This document shows positions 1 to 13,600 of a stretch of 64,000 bases of DNA, one piece after another. Source of the DNA: Enoplolaimus lenunculus. Taxonomy: Eukaryota; Nematoda; Enoplea; Enoplida; Thoracostomopsidae. The translations under genes were made by a program, and so were the position numbers. Numbering within the stretch: position 1 is the stretch's first letter; each line of letters begins with the position of its first letter. The DNA lies in NCBI GenBank assembly GCA_030248215.1, contig JASANG010000718.1:1-64000 (forward strand), in the 5' to 3' direction. The notes under the pieces are model-generated. The model did no database searches, was not told the origin of the DNA, and saw only the letters and a list, made by a program, of their open reading frames with translations.

Positions 1-179
1 TCAATCAGAACGTAGCTTACAATTCTTCCTTCGGTGGCTTAATGTACCAAAGTGTTTTACGTAACAAAATTTAACATCTCACGCCGACGTATTTCTAACA
101 GTTTAAACAACGTCTCTATACTATTCTATGTTTTGTAGCTTTGCGTTCAGTTGCAATATTTGTTTGGCTCATGTTCTTT

Positions 180-343
180 TTAAGGGCATCCAGGTTTCCG
201 TAGGGAGGGGCTAAGATCAGGGATGGAAGTCTCGGTCTTAGTCTCGGTAAATCGGTATTTGGCATTGGCAGGTCTCGCTTTCTTGAGTCTTGGTGGTTTG
301 GAACCGACACCAGAAGTCGAGGATTCAGCAAATGCTGCTAGAC
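180..343 (-). CDS. Possible exon of an unidentified gene
   Basis: After a good acceptor (gctttttacag) the minus strand is open for 53 codons: LAAFAESSTSGVGSKPPRLK, then a basic/Thr-rich stretch to a stop. The start resembles the end of a signal peptide. The 3' end runs into a TELM2 fragment (near 165-200), so the stop is transposon-derived if the exon is real. No paralogous support and no recognised domain; it could be chance. Confidence 0.22.
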
Positions 344-1210
344 CTGTAAAAAGCAAAAGTTAAATATTGTTGAAGCAAATAATGTCTGATGGAAAAAATT
401 TCGCTATGAATCTATGAATTGTCATAGTTATGCAATAATTATTAGCAGATATTCTGACAATTTACGAAAAAAATTACGAAAACAGCATTTACAAATTATT
501 TATTATAAAAATTTTTATTTTTTTCGGTGATGACCAAAACGTGACCGAAACCGAGACATTTCACGGCCGGTCTTCGCCTATCCCTCGTTCAGATTAAAGC
601 CATTATCGTCGCTTAGGCTTCTGCTTAGTTATAGACCCATTTTTACGCTGAAGTTTAGGCTTCGCCTTAAGAGTAATAGAAATATGCTGAGACATATTCT
701 GTTTTACGCCCCTAGAATAACACTCGTCATCTATATCTGGTTTTGCAGCGTTATTGCAACCTAATAAAGGTTGTGAACATACCCGGTCACATGCAAACAT
801 TTACATTACATGTGTAACAGAAAAATATAAATGTATAAACTGAATCAGTTTGATAGTACTTAGCATAAAATACGAATGACGGTAAAAAATTTTTGAAGTT
901 TTTTATAAAAGTCACATCCGGCAAATTAAAATACCGAAGCCGGAGCCGGATGTCAATTTTTTGTCTGAGGCGGAGGAACCGGTAAAATTGTAATTGAGAA
1001 ATGACGGCCCGGCTGCCATTTTTTCGGCCGTTTGCACCTCTGGTATATATACTCTATGCGAGTAACGGTTATACACAGCAGATAAGTAGTTTATATACAA
1101 CTGAAAATTCCCTAAAATACTCGTAAAATTTTATTTTGAAGCGGAGATTCACACATATCTTCACTGCTTTAGAACTTATACAATAAAAGCCAAACTATTA
1201 CAGGCAATAT

Positions 1211-1400
1211 GGCCCATGTTACTTTTAAGGCCGTCCCGGTTTCTGGTGGGTGTGTAAAAGAGTAGACTTACATTCTAGACTACATTTTTTGCTTAGGCTT
1301 AAGCTTAGGCTTAGGCTTAGGAATACGCTTTTGCAACGCTTAGGCTTATGCTTAGGAATGCGCTTAATCTACAGTTACGGTCCTAAAAGAAACATTGGTC
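1211..1400 (-). mobile_element. TELM2 telomere-repeat MITE
   Basis: Ends ggcccatgttacttttaagg and cctaaaagaaacattggtc are inverted; TTAGGC interior. Lies just 3' of the gene 1 stop. Confidence 0.8.
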
Positions 1401-1572
1401 GGCAATATTATAGCAACAAAGCGCACTGTTTAATGATTGTTTTAGATTTGTACATTGCGTTCACTATTAAATTCTCATAGGCTCTGTTTTTATATACTTT
1501 GAAAATTTATTTTAAAATTTGTTCAATTTTTTTATTTCAAATTAAATCCTAATTCCATTCGGTTGGTTCGTT

Positions 1573-1685
1573 TTACAATCGTGCAATGCGATCCGCAAGT
1601 CCTTCAATGAACTTCTTGCTCGCTCCGCTAACCACAATGCCGCCGGTTTGGTCGACTCCTGGTAGAACTCTGGGCGGAAGCGGTG
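1573..1685 (-). CDS. Gene 1 exon 18: C-terminal tail and stop
   Basis: Reads PLPPRVLPGVDQTGGIVVSG, then ASKKFIEGLADRIARL and TAA. It aligns with the terminal exon of gene 2 (41422-41537: PAAPKLLPGTRNNRGQIVGD...). This fixes the gene's 3' end. Confidence 0.85.
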
Positions 1686-4600
1686 CTAAAATAACAACTC
1701 AAGCACTTTGGCACACATTCACTACTTCTGCGCTGAAGCTTAGTTTCAGGTTAATGTTTTGAAAATGGCTTGCGTATTCTTATGAACAAAACTTTTACGC
1801 AACCTTCACCTAAAATCCGGAGGATTAAAACTGTATTTTAAATGTTGTTGAGTGTACTGTAATGACCCGAATAAAAGGGGGTAATAAGAGGGAGGGTCCT
1901 CATTTTGGTTCCCAATCAATACAAGTCCGTATCCCTAATAAAAGTCCATAAAAGCAGATAAAGTCCCTAAACCTTATTTAGAGTCCATAATGTCAATTAA
2001 CTGTAGCGCATAAATGAATCCAGGACCAAATAAAGTTCAGTTCGAAACTTTAAAGGGTCCTTAAGTTTTGAAAGTACATTCCTAAGTATAAGATTGCATT
2101 ATTACTCACGCTATTGACACGACAAATCAACGTTTAATTCAACGGATAGTTGCAGTACTGTATATATCAGTATAACAAAAGGTGGCGGACAGCGGGTTAA
2201 AAATAAATAACAGTCCGTAGCCGAATAACAGGAGGGGTACCCTCTGGAGAGGTTTATCAGTCCTCCCTCTTATTCGGGTCATTACAGTACATGAACTGGT
2301 TTAGGGTTAAAAATCAGCTGAACGCATACACTCAAGTGTTAGAATGTTAATATAGACAAATTTATTCAGCAAGCTGTTTTACATCCCAATGATTGTCCGC
2401 GATAAGTTGAGCTCATTACCTTAAGCCATTACCCAATGTCGCATAGTTATCTTTTACGTAAAGTATTATGCAGCCCCTCCTAAAAAATTTCATCCCCCTA
2501 GCAAGGTTAGTTGGCTACGGATCTGCTTTGTTCAAACATAGATTGTAGAGCATTTGACACCCATGGGAAGTTTCGGATTATGGGACGTGTCGGATTATGG
2601 GAAGTGTCGGATTATGGGAAGTTTCGGATTATGGGAAGTTTCGGATTATGGGAAGTTTCGGATTATGGGAAGTTTCGGATTATGGGAAGTTTCGGATTAT
2701 GGGAAGTTTCGGATTATGGGAAGTTTCCGATTGTGGGAAGTTTCGGATTATGGGAAGTTTCGGATTGATATTCTAAAATAAGGGAATTTGTATAAAAAGG
2801 GGTTTGAAACTAAAAGCCGAAAATCAATAACGTACTTTTGCCAGGACAATAACCACAAGACGCTGGGCATGCAGTAGTGATAACCCATCGGATTGGTCGT
2901 TTCAGATCAGAACACATGCTGCCGCAATCTTAAAATAAATACCAAACTCGTAACATTGCAAACAATGCAGAATCTTTTGTTATTTTCAAGCTTTATTATT
3001 GCAAACAACAATTTGCATATTTGCTGTTCTTCCGAACTTCAATTGGCATAACAATGGAACCCACGCTACTTTAAGGGGCGTCCAGGTTTCGGATGGGTCT
3101 ATAAAAGAGTAGGTTAAGATTCTAGATTACATTTTTTACTTAGGCTGAGGCTTAGGCTTAGGAACTTATTTTGCAATGATTACGCTTAGGCTTAGGAATA
3201 CGCTTAACCTACTGTTACGCCTCTTAAAGTAATATTGGCCAAAAAAGGCACGTACCCATATTCTCAAAAACGTATAGCAGCTATCACTAGATGCTGTTTA
3301 CAGCGACGGTCGCGGGGAATACCCGGGGGTCGGGCCTCCCTCTTTGAGACGTTTTGTGTACGATGATTTTTAGAAGGAAAAAAGCAAAAATTACATACTC
3401 GATTTGCAAAAGCATTGTATGGCTCGGCATGTCCCGCCCTTCAATAAAATTTTTTGGGACAGCCAGTGGTTTTGGCACTCACGAATTCCTGTAGCTGCGC
3501 GTATCTCAAAATTAGCACAGAAGTAGAGCAAATCAAATGTGAAAAATGTACTGTTTTTTGGACCTTGTCATTGTACTGATTTAAAAGTTACAACACCTAT
3601 TTACCGACTGGTGATAGCTGTTACACATATTTGATAACACGGACGGACAATATTTTAATTGGTTGCGGTTTCAAACAAGAAATTTTGGAGAACCAACTAA
3701 GCTTCGGGCCCGTAGCCAAGGAGGGGGGGAGGCAGGTGCCCTGAGCCCCCGCTGGAAAATTTCTGCACCCCCATATAAAGTTTTCAACTTTTCTTGCAAG
3801 TCATTAAGAACCCTTGAATGCCCCTCCTGGAAAATTTTGAGCCCCCCTAGCAAGGTGAGCTGGCTACGGGCCTGCTTAGTTTTCGATAATAAGTTTTTGG
3901 GCACCACACCGCACTGAGTTAATTTTGAATCCAGTAAAACGTGAGCGTAAAACAAATGAGTCGCACAAAATCTGGCAATTAATACAGAACCTATTAAGTT
4001 AATTTTTTGTAATTTAAAAGATATTACTGTACTTGCCTTGCTATCCGGTGATTGCATGCGTTTTGTAAAGGTCAAATTGGCCAAAACTAAAAGTGTCTCC
4101 GTTCAATAAATTCTACCAAGAGTGGATGTTGCATAAACAACAGTATGCAACTGGGTATATTCTGTGTAGAAACGAATGTTTACGGCACACGTTGCGTTTT
4201 CGGCCTACCCCCCGTTATTTAAAGAGGGGAGGGTACAACCGGTCCGAACCATGACCCTTTATGTATCCGGCAACAAAAATGATCTGCTTATAGTTTAATT
4301 TAGGGTTATTGCATGTGACAACGACCCTCCTCTAAACAAGAGGAGGTCGGCCAAAAACGCAACGCCGGGTGGTACATTTTGTACCATGCGGAACTCCAAC
4401 AGTTGCACACTCTTGTATTATGCACTCTTGGATCTACCAAACCAAATCATTTACTCCATAGTAAATTGTGAGTTAAACGCACTGACCTGAGCCACACGAA
4501 CAATCTTCATCGCTGTGATCGCATGAAATTGCAGTCAATTCATCGCTGTAACAAAATTGCACGAAAACTGTTTCCTAACTTTTCTTTAATATTCAGTCAT

Positions 4601-7600
4601 GATTTCAAATTTTCATGACTCAACCATAAACGCTGAAAAAGCCGGTTGCGGCCGGGCTTCGAGCTCGCGACCTACAAACTTACGATCAACGCTCTACCAC
4701 TGCGCTACGTAGCCCGCCTCTCCGACTGCATTTCTCCTAGACTATAAGTCCGCTGTGCCGATAAGGATACAGTACAGTGCAATGCATCGCAACATTTGCA
4801 CTTTGATCGACAAGCGTGTCTCACATTCTTACAGGATGACCCCCTACGTTTTTGATGTCGTCCGGCGATTACTGGCGTCCGAATCCGTACGGTGGTGGAC
4901 GGTAACGAACGGCGACGGATGTCGCCACACAACAAGGATAGCGCCACCCTAAATGCTCTTTTATCTTGGGACGCAAAATAAGATATTTCAAAATAAAAGC
5001 CAACAGGCCCATGTACAGATTAAGTCTTTCTCACATGAATATTTTCTATTTCCCCTGAGACCTACTTTTACGCTGGGATTCGAACTCCGGTGACTGGAGT
5101 GGGAGGCGTATACCATCACCACTCAGCTATAGGAGCTTGACACTCGAGCCCGGGGGGGGGGGGCTCTCACGTCTTGTGGTGATTTAGTACTATGTATACG
5201 TGTTGCAATTGTTAAACACGGTGCGATATATATTATTTAACGCATATACACTGGGCTAAGTTGCCTATTGGCAACTCAATGTGAGAACGGGTTAAACGAC
5301 AAAACGTTTTTCTGGGGGACTGTAATTGAGTAGGCATATTTTGCTTTGGCTTAGGCTAAAGCTTAGAAGTAAGCTCAGTCCTACTCTTAGGCTTAGGATT
5401 ATGTTTAGGAATATGCGTAAAACATTGGCCAAAATTGCCAGTTAGTAGTTGTCTTTAAGCTGCAGCATTTAAGCCGCAAACCGATAAAAGACTTCATAAC
5501 CCTTTAGCGTTTCAAGGTAAATTAATTTTCGTCGCCAAATATTTGAATATGCTACTAAAATATATAATGTTCAATTTTGAAATTTGGAAACGAGAAAAAG
5601 CGCTTTAACTGGCTTTGGTTTGATTTCTGAATCTTTGGGGGTTCGAAAAACATTTTTAACCCCACCTGAAATAAGGGCATAGTAAGAAAATAACTAAACA
5701 ACTCAATCCCCTGAAATAAGGGCATAGTAAGAAAATAACTAAACAACTCAATCCCCTGAAATAAGGGCATAGTAAGAAAACAACTAAACAACTCAATATA
5801 CCTGGAATCTGTATTGACACATCCGCCAACAACTAAGTTGCAATCAGTTTCTGCCGATTCGCTAGTATCCGGTTGTTCTACTTCGCCAACATCCGTTCCG
5901 GTTTCTTCGGCGTCTTCGGTAGAAGATGGAAGTCGTAGTCGACGCTTTTCTAACTGTAACGCACCCAGGTCGCGAGCAGCACGATTTAGATTATCTAAAA
6001 TGTAAACTAGACGGCTTCAATCAACGTTTCAAAGCTCTATCACTTCGTGGCCCGCGAAAGATTTTTTAGCTTACCAAAACAGCGCCCTCAAGAGTCGGAC
6101 CCCTCAATTGGCGGATTTGGGAGACACTTCCGCGCTTACTTGTACAAAGTCGCTGAAAACAATTTGTACCAGGACATTTTGGCCAATGTAAAGACCAGGG
6201 GCAGAACAGTATTATAAGCATATTCGTAAGTCAATGTCTAAGCCTGCATCTAAGCGTAATGATGAGCATATTTCTAAGCCTAAGCCAACAAAAAATAAGT
6301 CTACAGCTTAAGCTTACTCTATTCCAGTCCCACAGAAAAACGTTCCGCCCGGCCCCTGATCTTTACATGGGCCAAGGTTATTAACAGATGCAAACACAAT
6401 TGGTGTGTTAGGTCTGTATGCTCATTAACCGTTTGCTGATTAAAATGTTCACAATTTAATGAATTAAGTTAAAGTTAGGACTTGAATTCGACTCCAATAT
6501 TTCGATTATTTACATAGCTAGCGCCGTGGTTTGAGTAAACGTGCTAAATTGTAAGATTGACTAAATCAGAAGCATGTGATACTACAACTTACTGCAGTAT
6601 GAAATTCTATATGTTGCAGATAATTGAAGACGCTAAATTGCACGACTCATATAGTTTTTATTAAATTTTAAACTCATGTGAAATATTCAAATCACAGTTT
6701 GCGTGTGTAAAGTTTTACAGCGGCAACTTCTACTAAACTTAAAACAAGCAGCCCTTAAAAGAGTCAGGCAGACGGGATACTTCGATGAGTAAGTTCTGGA
6801 TGTGTAAAGCATTAATTTATAGCGTTTAGGCATAAATTTAGGTATTTCATTAGTCGACCACATATCGGGGTCGTAGCAGGCCCTTAGCCAGCTCACCTTG
6901 CTATATGGGGCTAAAACTTTCACCCGAGTAGCATACAAGGGTTTTCGATGACTTATACAAGCAAGGTTGAAAATTTTATAGGGGGACCAAAATATTTCTA
7001 TTGGGTCCAAGCCCCTCTGCCCCACCTTCGGCAACGGGCCCGGGTCGTTGCCAGGTTTTCAGTTCAAAAGGGTATTGACTCATGTGAGAGACACATTTAT
7101 GACTTCAAGCTGATCTATGCCGTCCGCACCCTCAAGTCCACAGCATATGCGTCAGGGATTTGGTCGGTATTTCTGTTGGGTGGGCATAAAGTCCAAACTA
7201 ATTCTTTGTCGACACTAGGGGATCCAGTTGGTTATTGTAAAACCTATTAAAAAACCTTGTTTAGATTCTAGATTACAATTTTTTGCTTAGGCTTAGGCTT
7301 AGGCTTAGGAACACATCTTTGCAACGCTTAGGCTTAGGCTTAGGAATACGCTTAATCTACTGTTACACCCCTAAAAGTAACATTGGCCCGCACATGTAAA
7401 AATTTGTAAACACATGTCATATTAATAGTGTTCCCAACCAATTTTGAGAGTCCTCGGATTCGGTCAGAAAGCTACAAAACAAACCTATTGCATTCTGAAA
7501 TGACTATTTTTGATAAAGTTAAAAAATTTCAATTTATAAAACCACTAATTTTAAAAGCAAAATAGCGATTGTGATGGCCTAAAAATTTGTCATATCTCAC

Positions 7601-10600
7601 TTGCAATACAATTTACAATACTGAAATAGGTGCCCTGAAATCAGTGGCGGATCCAGGATCTCAAAATGGGGGGCCAAAATTTCACAGGTAATAAACATAT
7701 TTTTGACCCATACTGTAGTGACCCAAATAAAAGGGGGGCCCCATTTTGAGTCCCAATATAATTTTTGTCGAGATGCTGTTGGGGAGGCCACGGCCGGGGT
7801 GCCCCCCCGTGGATCCGCCATTGCCTGAAATTTAAGTAATTTTAAAACAGATGACCTTCAAGCTGTCTCAATAAGTAAACTAAGTATTATTTACGAAATT
7901 ATAACTACTGTTCTTAAAAGACCTCGAATTCACAGTTGCTTAGTGTTTGAACATAAAGCCAAAACACGATTACCCCCTCTCCAATACAGACAGGGATAAC
8001 CTTTAAGTTTGAGTATTTCAATCCTAAGGTTTGGCACATAAACCTAAAATCTAAAATAGGGTCTTGTACTTTTTGCCCAAATTTACGCTTCGGACCTAAC
8101 CGTACAAACCGGCTAATGTATACCTAAGCCAAATCCCAACCTTTTGCTTATGTCTTTGACTAAAGCCTTTACTCGCTGCATGTAAAGATCAAGGGCGAAA
8201 CGTTCTTCTGTGGGATTAGAATAGAGTAAGCTTAAGCTTTAGACTAATTTTTTGTTTGGCTTAGGCTTAGGCTTACGCTCAGGAATATGCTTACAATGCG
8301 GTTCCACCCCTGTTCTTTACATCGACGCCTACTTCTGAACCCCGACTTTAAATGTGGGTAAAACTGCACCAAACCATAATTCTTTATCTACACCAAAATG
8401 AGAATATAAGAACCTGAACCGAACTGCGATACTTATCGCGTTGCCATATTCGAATTCGCATCGATTGGGGACACCTCCCCAAAGTACGTGTTTTGGAATG
8501 AGGACGTTATCCATGAGAAGAATTTTGAAATTAATTGCCCATGAGATCTCCGAAATATATATAAACTAACACACCTTCTTCAACCATAGATTGCAGTTGA
8601 TCGTACTGTCCAAGCGAAATAGCTTGCATAACTCCAGCATTATTGAAGTTTTCAAGATCTTGCTTAAATCATTATTTACATATATTCTCATAGCTACTGC
8701 ACCTGTTTGTACGTTGTGAGTCAAAATTAAAACAAACATGATAGATTACGCTTACACAGCTATAAAGCAAATTTCGCGTTCTGAGAACCGTTTGAGTTTA
8801 CGAAGCCCAGTCCAGGGACTGTATTCTCAAACGTGAGTAGCATCTGTCACCAGTTGGTGATAGGTCTTGTAACTTTCGAATCAGTGAATGCTGCGGTTCA
8901 AAATTCGGTAATTTTTTCGCATTTGATTTGCTCTACTCCAGTAGCAATTTTAATGTCAGCAACTGCAACAGTTAGCGAGTTTGAAAGTCTATTACTAACT
9001 TGTGATTGTTGCAGTTGCTGAAATTAAAATTGGTACTGGAGTAGAGCAAATCAAATGCGACAAAATTTACCGAATAGCGAGTTTGAAAGTCTATTACTAA
9101 CTTGTGATTGGTGCTATACACATTTTAGAATATGGGCCTAGGTGCGTTCAGAGGCGGATCCAAAAAAATTTTGACGGGGAGGGCGGGCTGGCAAATGTTA
9201 TCAAACGCAAAAATTGTAAGGTACGGACCTTCTTATCATTTTATCACCACATAATTTTACCATTTTTATCACAAAACATTTCTGCGTAAAAAATTGTTTT
9301 TTTTACAAAAAAAATTTCTGAGGGGAATAACTTTAAGGTAGGGATCGTACCATTTTAACACAACAAAATTCTGATGGGGGGGCGTACGCCGCCCCGCGTT
9401 CCCCTCTGTATGCGCTGGTGGGTGCATTTTCATGCAAAATATCTGTCGTGCGTTTGAAAATTGTACTGCTTTTTGTCCACGTTTAGTACCGCGCACTGCA
9501 ACATACTGAAACGTACTTCGGGAGTAATGTCACGTTCGAATTTGACTACATTGGTGTTTCGGCCGAATTCAGGCGGAGACATGCATGCCGGAGCCAAAAA
9601 TCGACACACAGGCGAAATGTCTTCGCAACCATCTGCAAAATACACTTCAATCTTTATCGCGTAAGTGTCACTGACACAAATATTTCTACCAGGTTTTAGT
9701 ATTAAACACTGTTGCTGAAACAGATTTCTATTCTGCATTGGTTTTTACATTTTATCAACCTGCACTGCAAAAATGGTGAGTCAATTTGACGCTCTCCGAA
9801 ATAGGCTCTATATAGGACTACACAAACTGAGTCAAATTCGACTCCCCCGAAGTCAAATTTGACTCGATGAGTCGCAGGCTTGATCCTGGTACAGTCGAAT
9901 TTGACTCAGTTTGTGTAGTCAGGAAAAGCCTATCTCGGAGTGAGTCAATTTGATTCACAATTTTTTGCAGTGTGCAATTTTCGTACTATTGGTTACATCA
10001 TTGGATGAATTCATTTAATATTGACTAACTTAGACTAGTTGCAAAAGTTTCATCGTTGGATTAGAAAAATAACTAGCTATTATATCACTTGTATAAATAG
10101 GTGACGGTATCAACAAATTTGTGTGATACACTGCAAAAAAATAGTGAGTCAAATTGGCTCTCTCCGAAATAGGCTATACAGACCTACTCAAACTGAGTCA
10201 AATCCGACTCTGCCACAGTTAACGTGCGACTTAGTGAGTCGGATTTGACTCTGGCGGAGTCGAAGTTGACTCAGTTTGTGTAGTCCCGTAGAGCCTATTC
10301 GGAGAAAGTCAGTTTAGTTTGGCTCACCATTTTTTGCAGTGTATTTAGTGAACACAAATAAGTGACTGGAATTACCTTTGGCTGGAGCTGCTGTACTTGA
10401 TGGCGGATTCGTTGGAGCTGGAGACGGTTTTTGCGTTGTTATTTTTTCCGGTGGATTTGTCTGAGTAGTCTGGGGTTGCATTGTTGTTTCCGGCGGGATT
10501 GTCTGAGTAGTCTGGGGTGGCATTTTTGTTTCCGGTGGGTTTGTCTGAGTAGTCTGGGGTGCCACTGTTGTTTCCGGCGGGATTGTCTGAGTAGTATGGG

Positions 10601-13600
10601 GTGGCATTGTTGTTTCCGGTGGAGCTCTGGTCGTTTCCGGTGCGTTAGTTTCAGTTGTAGGCACCAGTGTTGTCGGAGCTCTAGTTGTTGTTTCCGGGGT
10701 CGTCGTCGGAGCATGAGTAGTTGGTGGTATTGTGGTTGTCGGCGCAGTTGTAGTTGTTGTAGTAGTAGTTGTAGTAGTAGTTGTAGTAGTTGTTGTTGTA
10801 GTTGTAGTAGTAGTTGTTGTTGTTGTAGTTGTAGTTGTAGTTGTTGTTGTTGTTGTTGTTGTTGTGGTTGTAGTTGTCGTTACTGAAAGAAAACAATTAG
10901 TTTTATCTTATGTAACTGTATTCGCAAATCCTTTTAGCTCTAAAGCAAAACGTACTTTGAAGCAAAATTATACCTGGTCTAACGCTTCTAACCACCCAAA
11001 GTAAATTATGGTCTTAAGTCGCTATAAACGGTATATCTACTGCAAGACGCTGAAATTGCACACCCAATCAGTTACGATTACGTTGACTTTCAATAAAATG
11101 AAAAGCAACGAGACTCGCAAGTGTCATGGATGATATCTTTTCAACAAGAATTTCAGCTTAAAATTTAATACCAGAAACAAAATTGTCATGGCTAATTTAG
11201 AGTGATTTTTAGCTATTAATTTTCGTCTATTTCCAGGAAATGAGAGGGAATGTTTACATAATGTATCAATATAATTTGGTTTCTAGTATTGCTTATAGGA
11301 TTTAGTACATTTTCATTACTTTTGGTCGCATTTTATAACTGGTGCGCACCGAAGGCTTGAATGCATTGTTTGTAAACAATTGCAGTTAAAATTACAGAAA
11401 CAGTTGTTATGAAGGCTGATTTTGCTAAAATTTTCGCTTATATTTAGAAGATACTGAATGTTATGCTTAAGCCTATGCATTCCTTTAGTATTTTTCGACC
11501 GAATATTAAAACCATTCAAGCTTGACAGTTTATTAAGCATATAGCATATTACACTCTTGCAGTTTAAAGAGAATGAAATTTGTTCCTTAGTACTGTAACT
11601 ATTAATAGGCTGTTTTTCAAAATTCTAATCTAAGCGTTAAAGCTACATTTCAAAAAAGTTTATCACAAATTTAAATAATGTTTATTATAGTCATGTTATT
11701 AACGACATTTAATACAATTTTTACTGTATTTGATCGAATTCGATATTAATTTTGTTTTCAATAAAATGACTTTAAATTTTAATTTAAACCTGCTTACAGT
11801 CTTTTGAATTTCCGGCCCCGCTTCCGCTTTTTCCTGCACTGCCTCCGCCGTAGCTGAATTTGCTCATATACTTGATCGCTTCGGCTTCTACAAACGAAAA
11901 AAAAAACAGCAATAAAATTAGTGTAATTAAAAAACTACCGAATATATTTACACAGAATCCCAATGATTTGGACTAAGGTAAAGAACACGGGCAGAACAGT
12001 ATTATAAGCTTATTCCTAAGCATAAGCCTAAGCCTAAGCCTAAGCCTAAGCATAAGCATAAGAATGAGTTTATTAAGAAAAGCAAAAAATTGTCTAAAGC
12101 TTAAGCTTCATTCTATTCTAATCCCACAGGGAAACGTTCCGCCCCTGATCTTTACACAGGCCATAATTTGGACAAATTTTAAAATATGAAATTTAACATT
12201 TGTCATTTTGCTTAGGAGTAGTTGAACTGCGTTGGAAACGCGTGATTTATTTTTGGCACAGTACAAAAAGTGGTAAACCAAGCGGAGGATTATTAAAACT
12301 CGGTTGGAGTCAGATTGAAATGACTATGGTGACATGAAAGTTGACCCGCGTCTATTAAGTTATATTTGATTAAAAACTGAGTAAAATTCAGAATTCAATC
12401 ACAGAAGTAACAATTTCAATTGACATACAGGACGTTAAATTCCGTTCGTCTCGCGGAGTGTTGCTCATCAGACTTAGTGATTCAACTCATTCTGAACTAA
12501 AAATCAACTCACTCGAATTTACAGGGTGCACGGTAAAAAGAATGTGCTGCAAATTGAGCCAGGCAGTTTCTACTCTGCAAAAATGTTGAGTCAAATTTAG
12601 ACTCTCTCGGAAATAGGCTTCTGAGTCGAATTTGACCCTGGCGGAGTCTAATTTAACTCTGTTTGTTTAGTCCCGAAAAGCCTATTTTGGAGAGAGTCAA
12701 TTTGACTCACCATTTCTTGCAGTGTATGGCCACCTAAGTAATGACGCACAACAGTTGATTAAAATTTTTAATTAAAATTTAGTACAAAAATTTTATTTGT
12801 ACTCCTGGTTAGAACGCAGGACCTCGTCAAAAATATATGGATATGCCACCGGACCTAACGAGTAACTCAACCAGACACCCATTTCCGTGTTTCCAGTATC
12901 GTATACACATCGCCGAGTGCCGAGCAAAACCATAACGTATGGATGCACTCTAAAAAAGTAGGGAGTCAAATGACTGTCTGGAAAATAGGCTTTTCTTGAC
13001 TACACAAACTCAGTCAAATTTGACTCCGCCAGAGTCAAATTCGACTCACTGAGCCGATTCAGTGAATCGAATTTGACTCTGGCGGAGTCGAATTTAGACT
13101 CAGTTTGTATAGTCAAGAAAAGCCTATTTCCCAGAGAGTCAATTTGACTCCCTATTTTTTGCAATGATGCTACATTTTGTGCAACACATACTTAGGCAAC
13201 ATTCTCTTGCCTAAAACCCATCAAGACAGTTTGCAGTCATATCAACAGCGGTCAATGTTATACTTTCAGCGGCCAATGTTGCTTTGAGGGGCGTAACAGA
13301 GGCATAATCGGTTCTTGTACACTTTCCCTCATTGGCTTTAGGTTAGGCTTAGAGTACAGAAAAGGCTTTGCTATGCCTAAGCCTAAGTCTAGTCTAAGGC
13401 ATAATTAAGGGGAAGTTTACAAGACATGGAACCGTGTTTCTGTGCCTAAAACTTAGCGTAAGATTATAACTAAAGAACCCCCCAAGCAAAAAATTAATCT
13501 ACAGCTTTAAAGCTTATACTCTACTGGAGTCTCGCAGAAAAATCGTACACCTCTCAAAGTAACCGGGACGCAACACCGGGTGCCATTTACCTGATAATAA

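Noticed and set aside
2511-2781. Overlapping ORFs of GSFGLWEVSDY repeats
   Set aside because: 17-bp minisatellite read in three frames.
3671-4084. 137-codon minus-strand ORF
   Set aside because: Runs through a GCCCGTAGCC-type element. I tested it as a missing exon between gene 1 exons 16 and 17 and found no valid splice sites.
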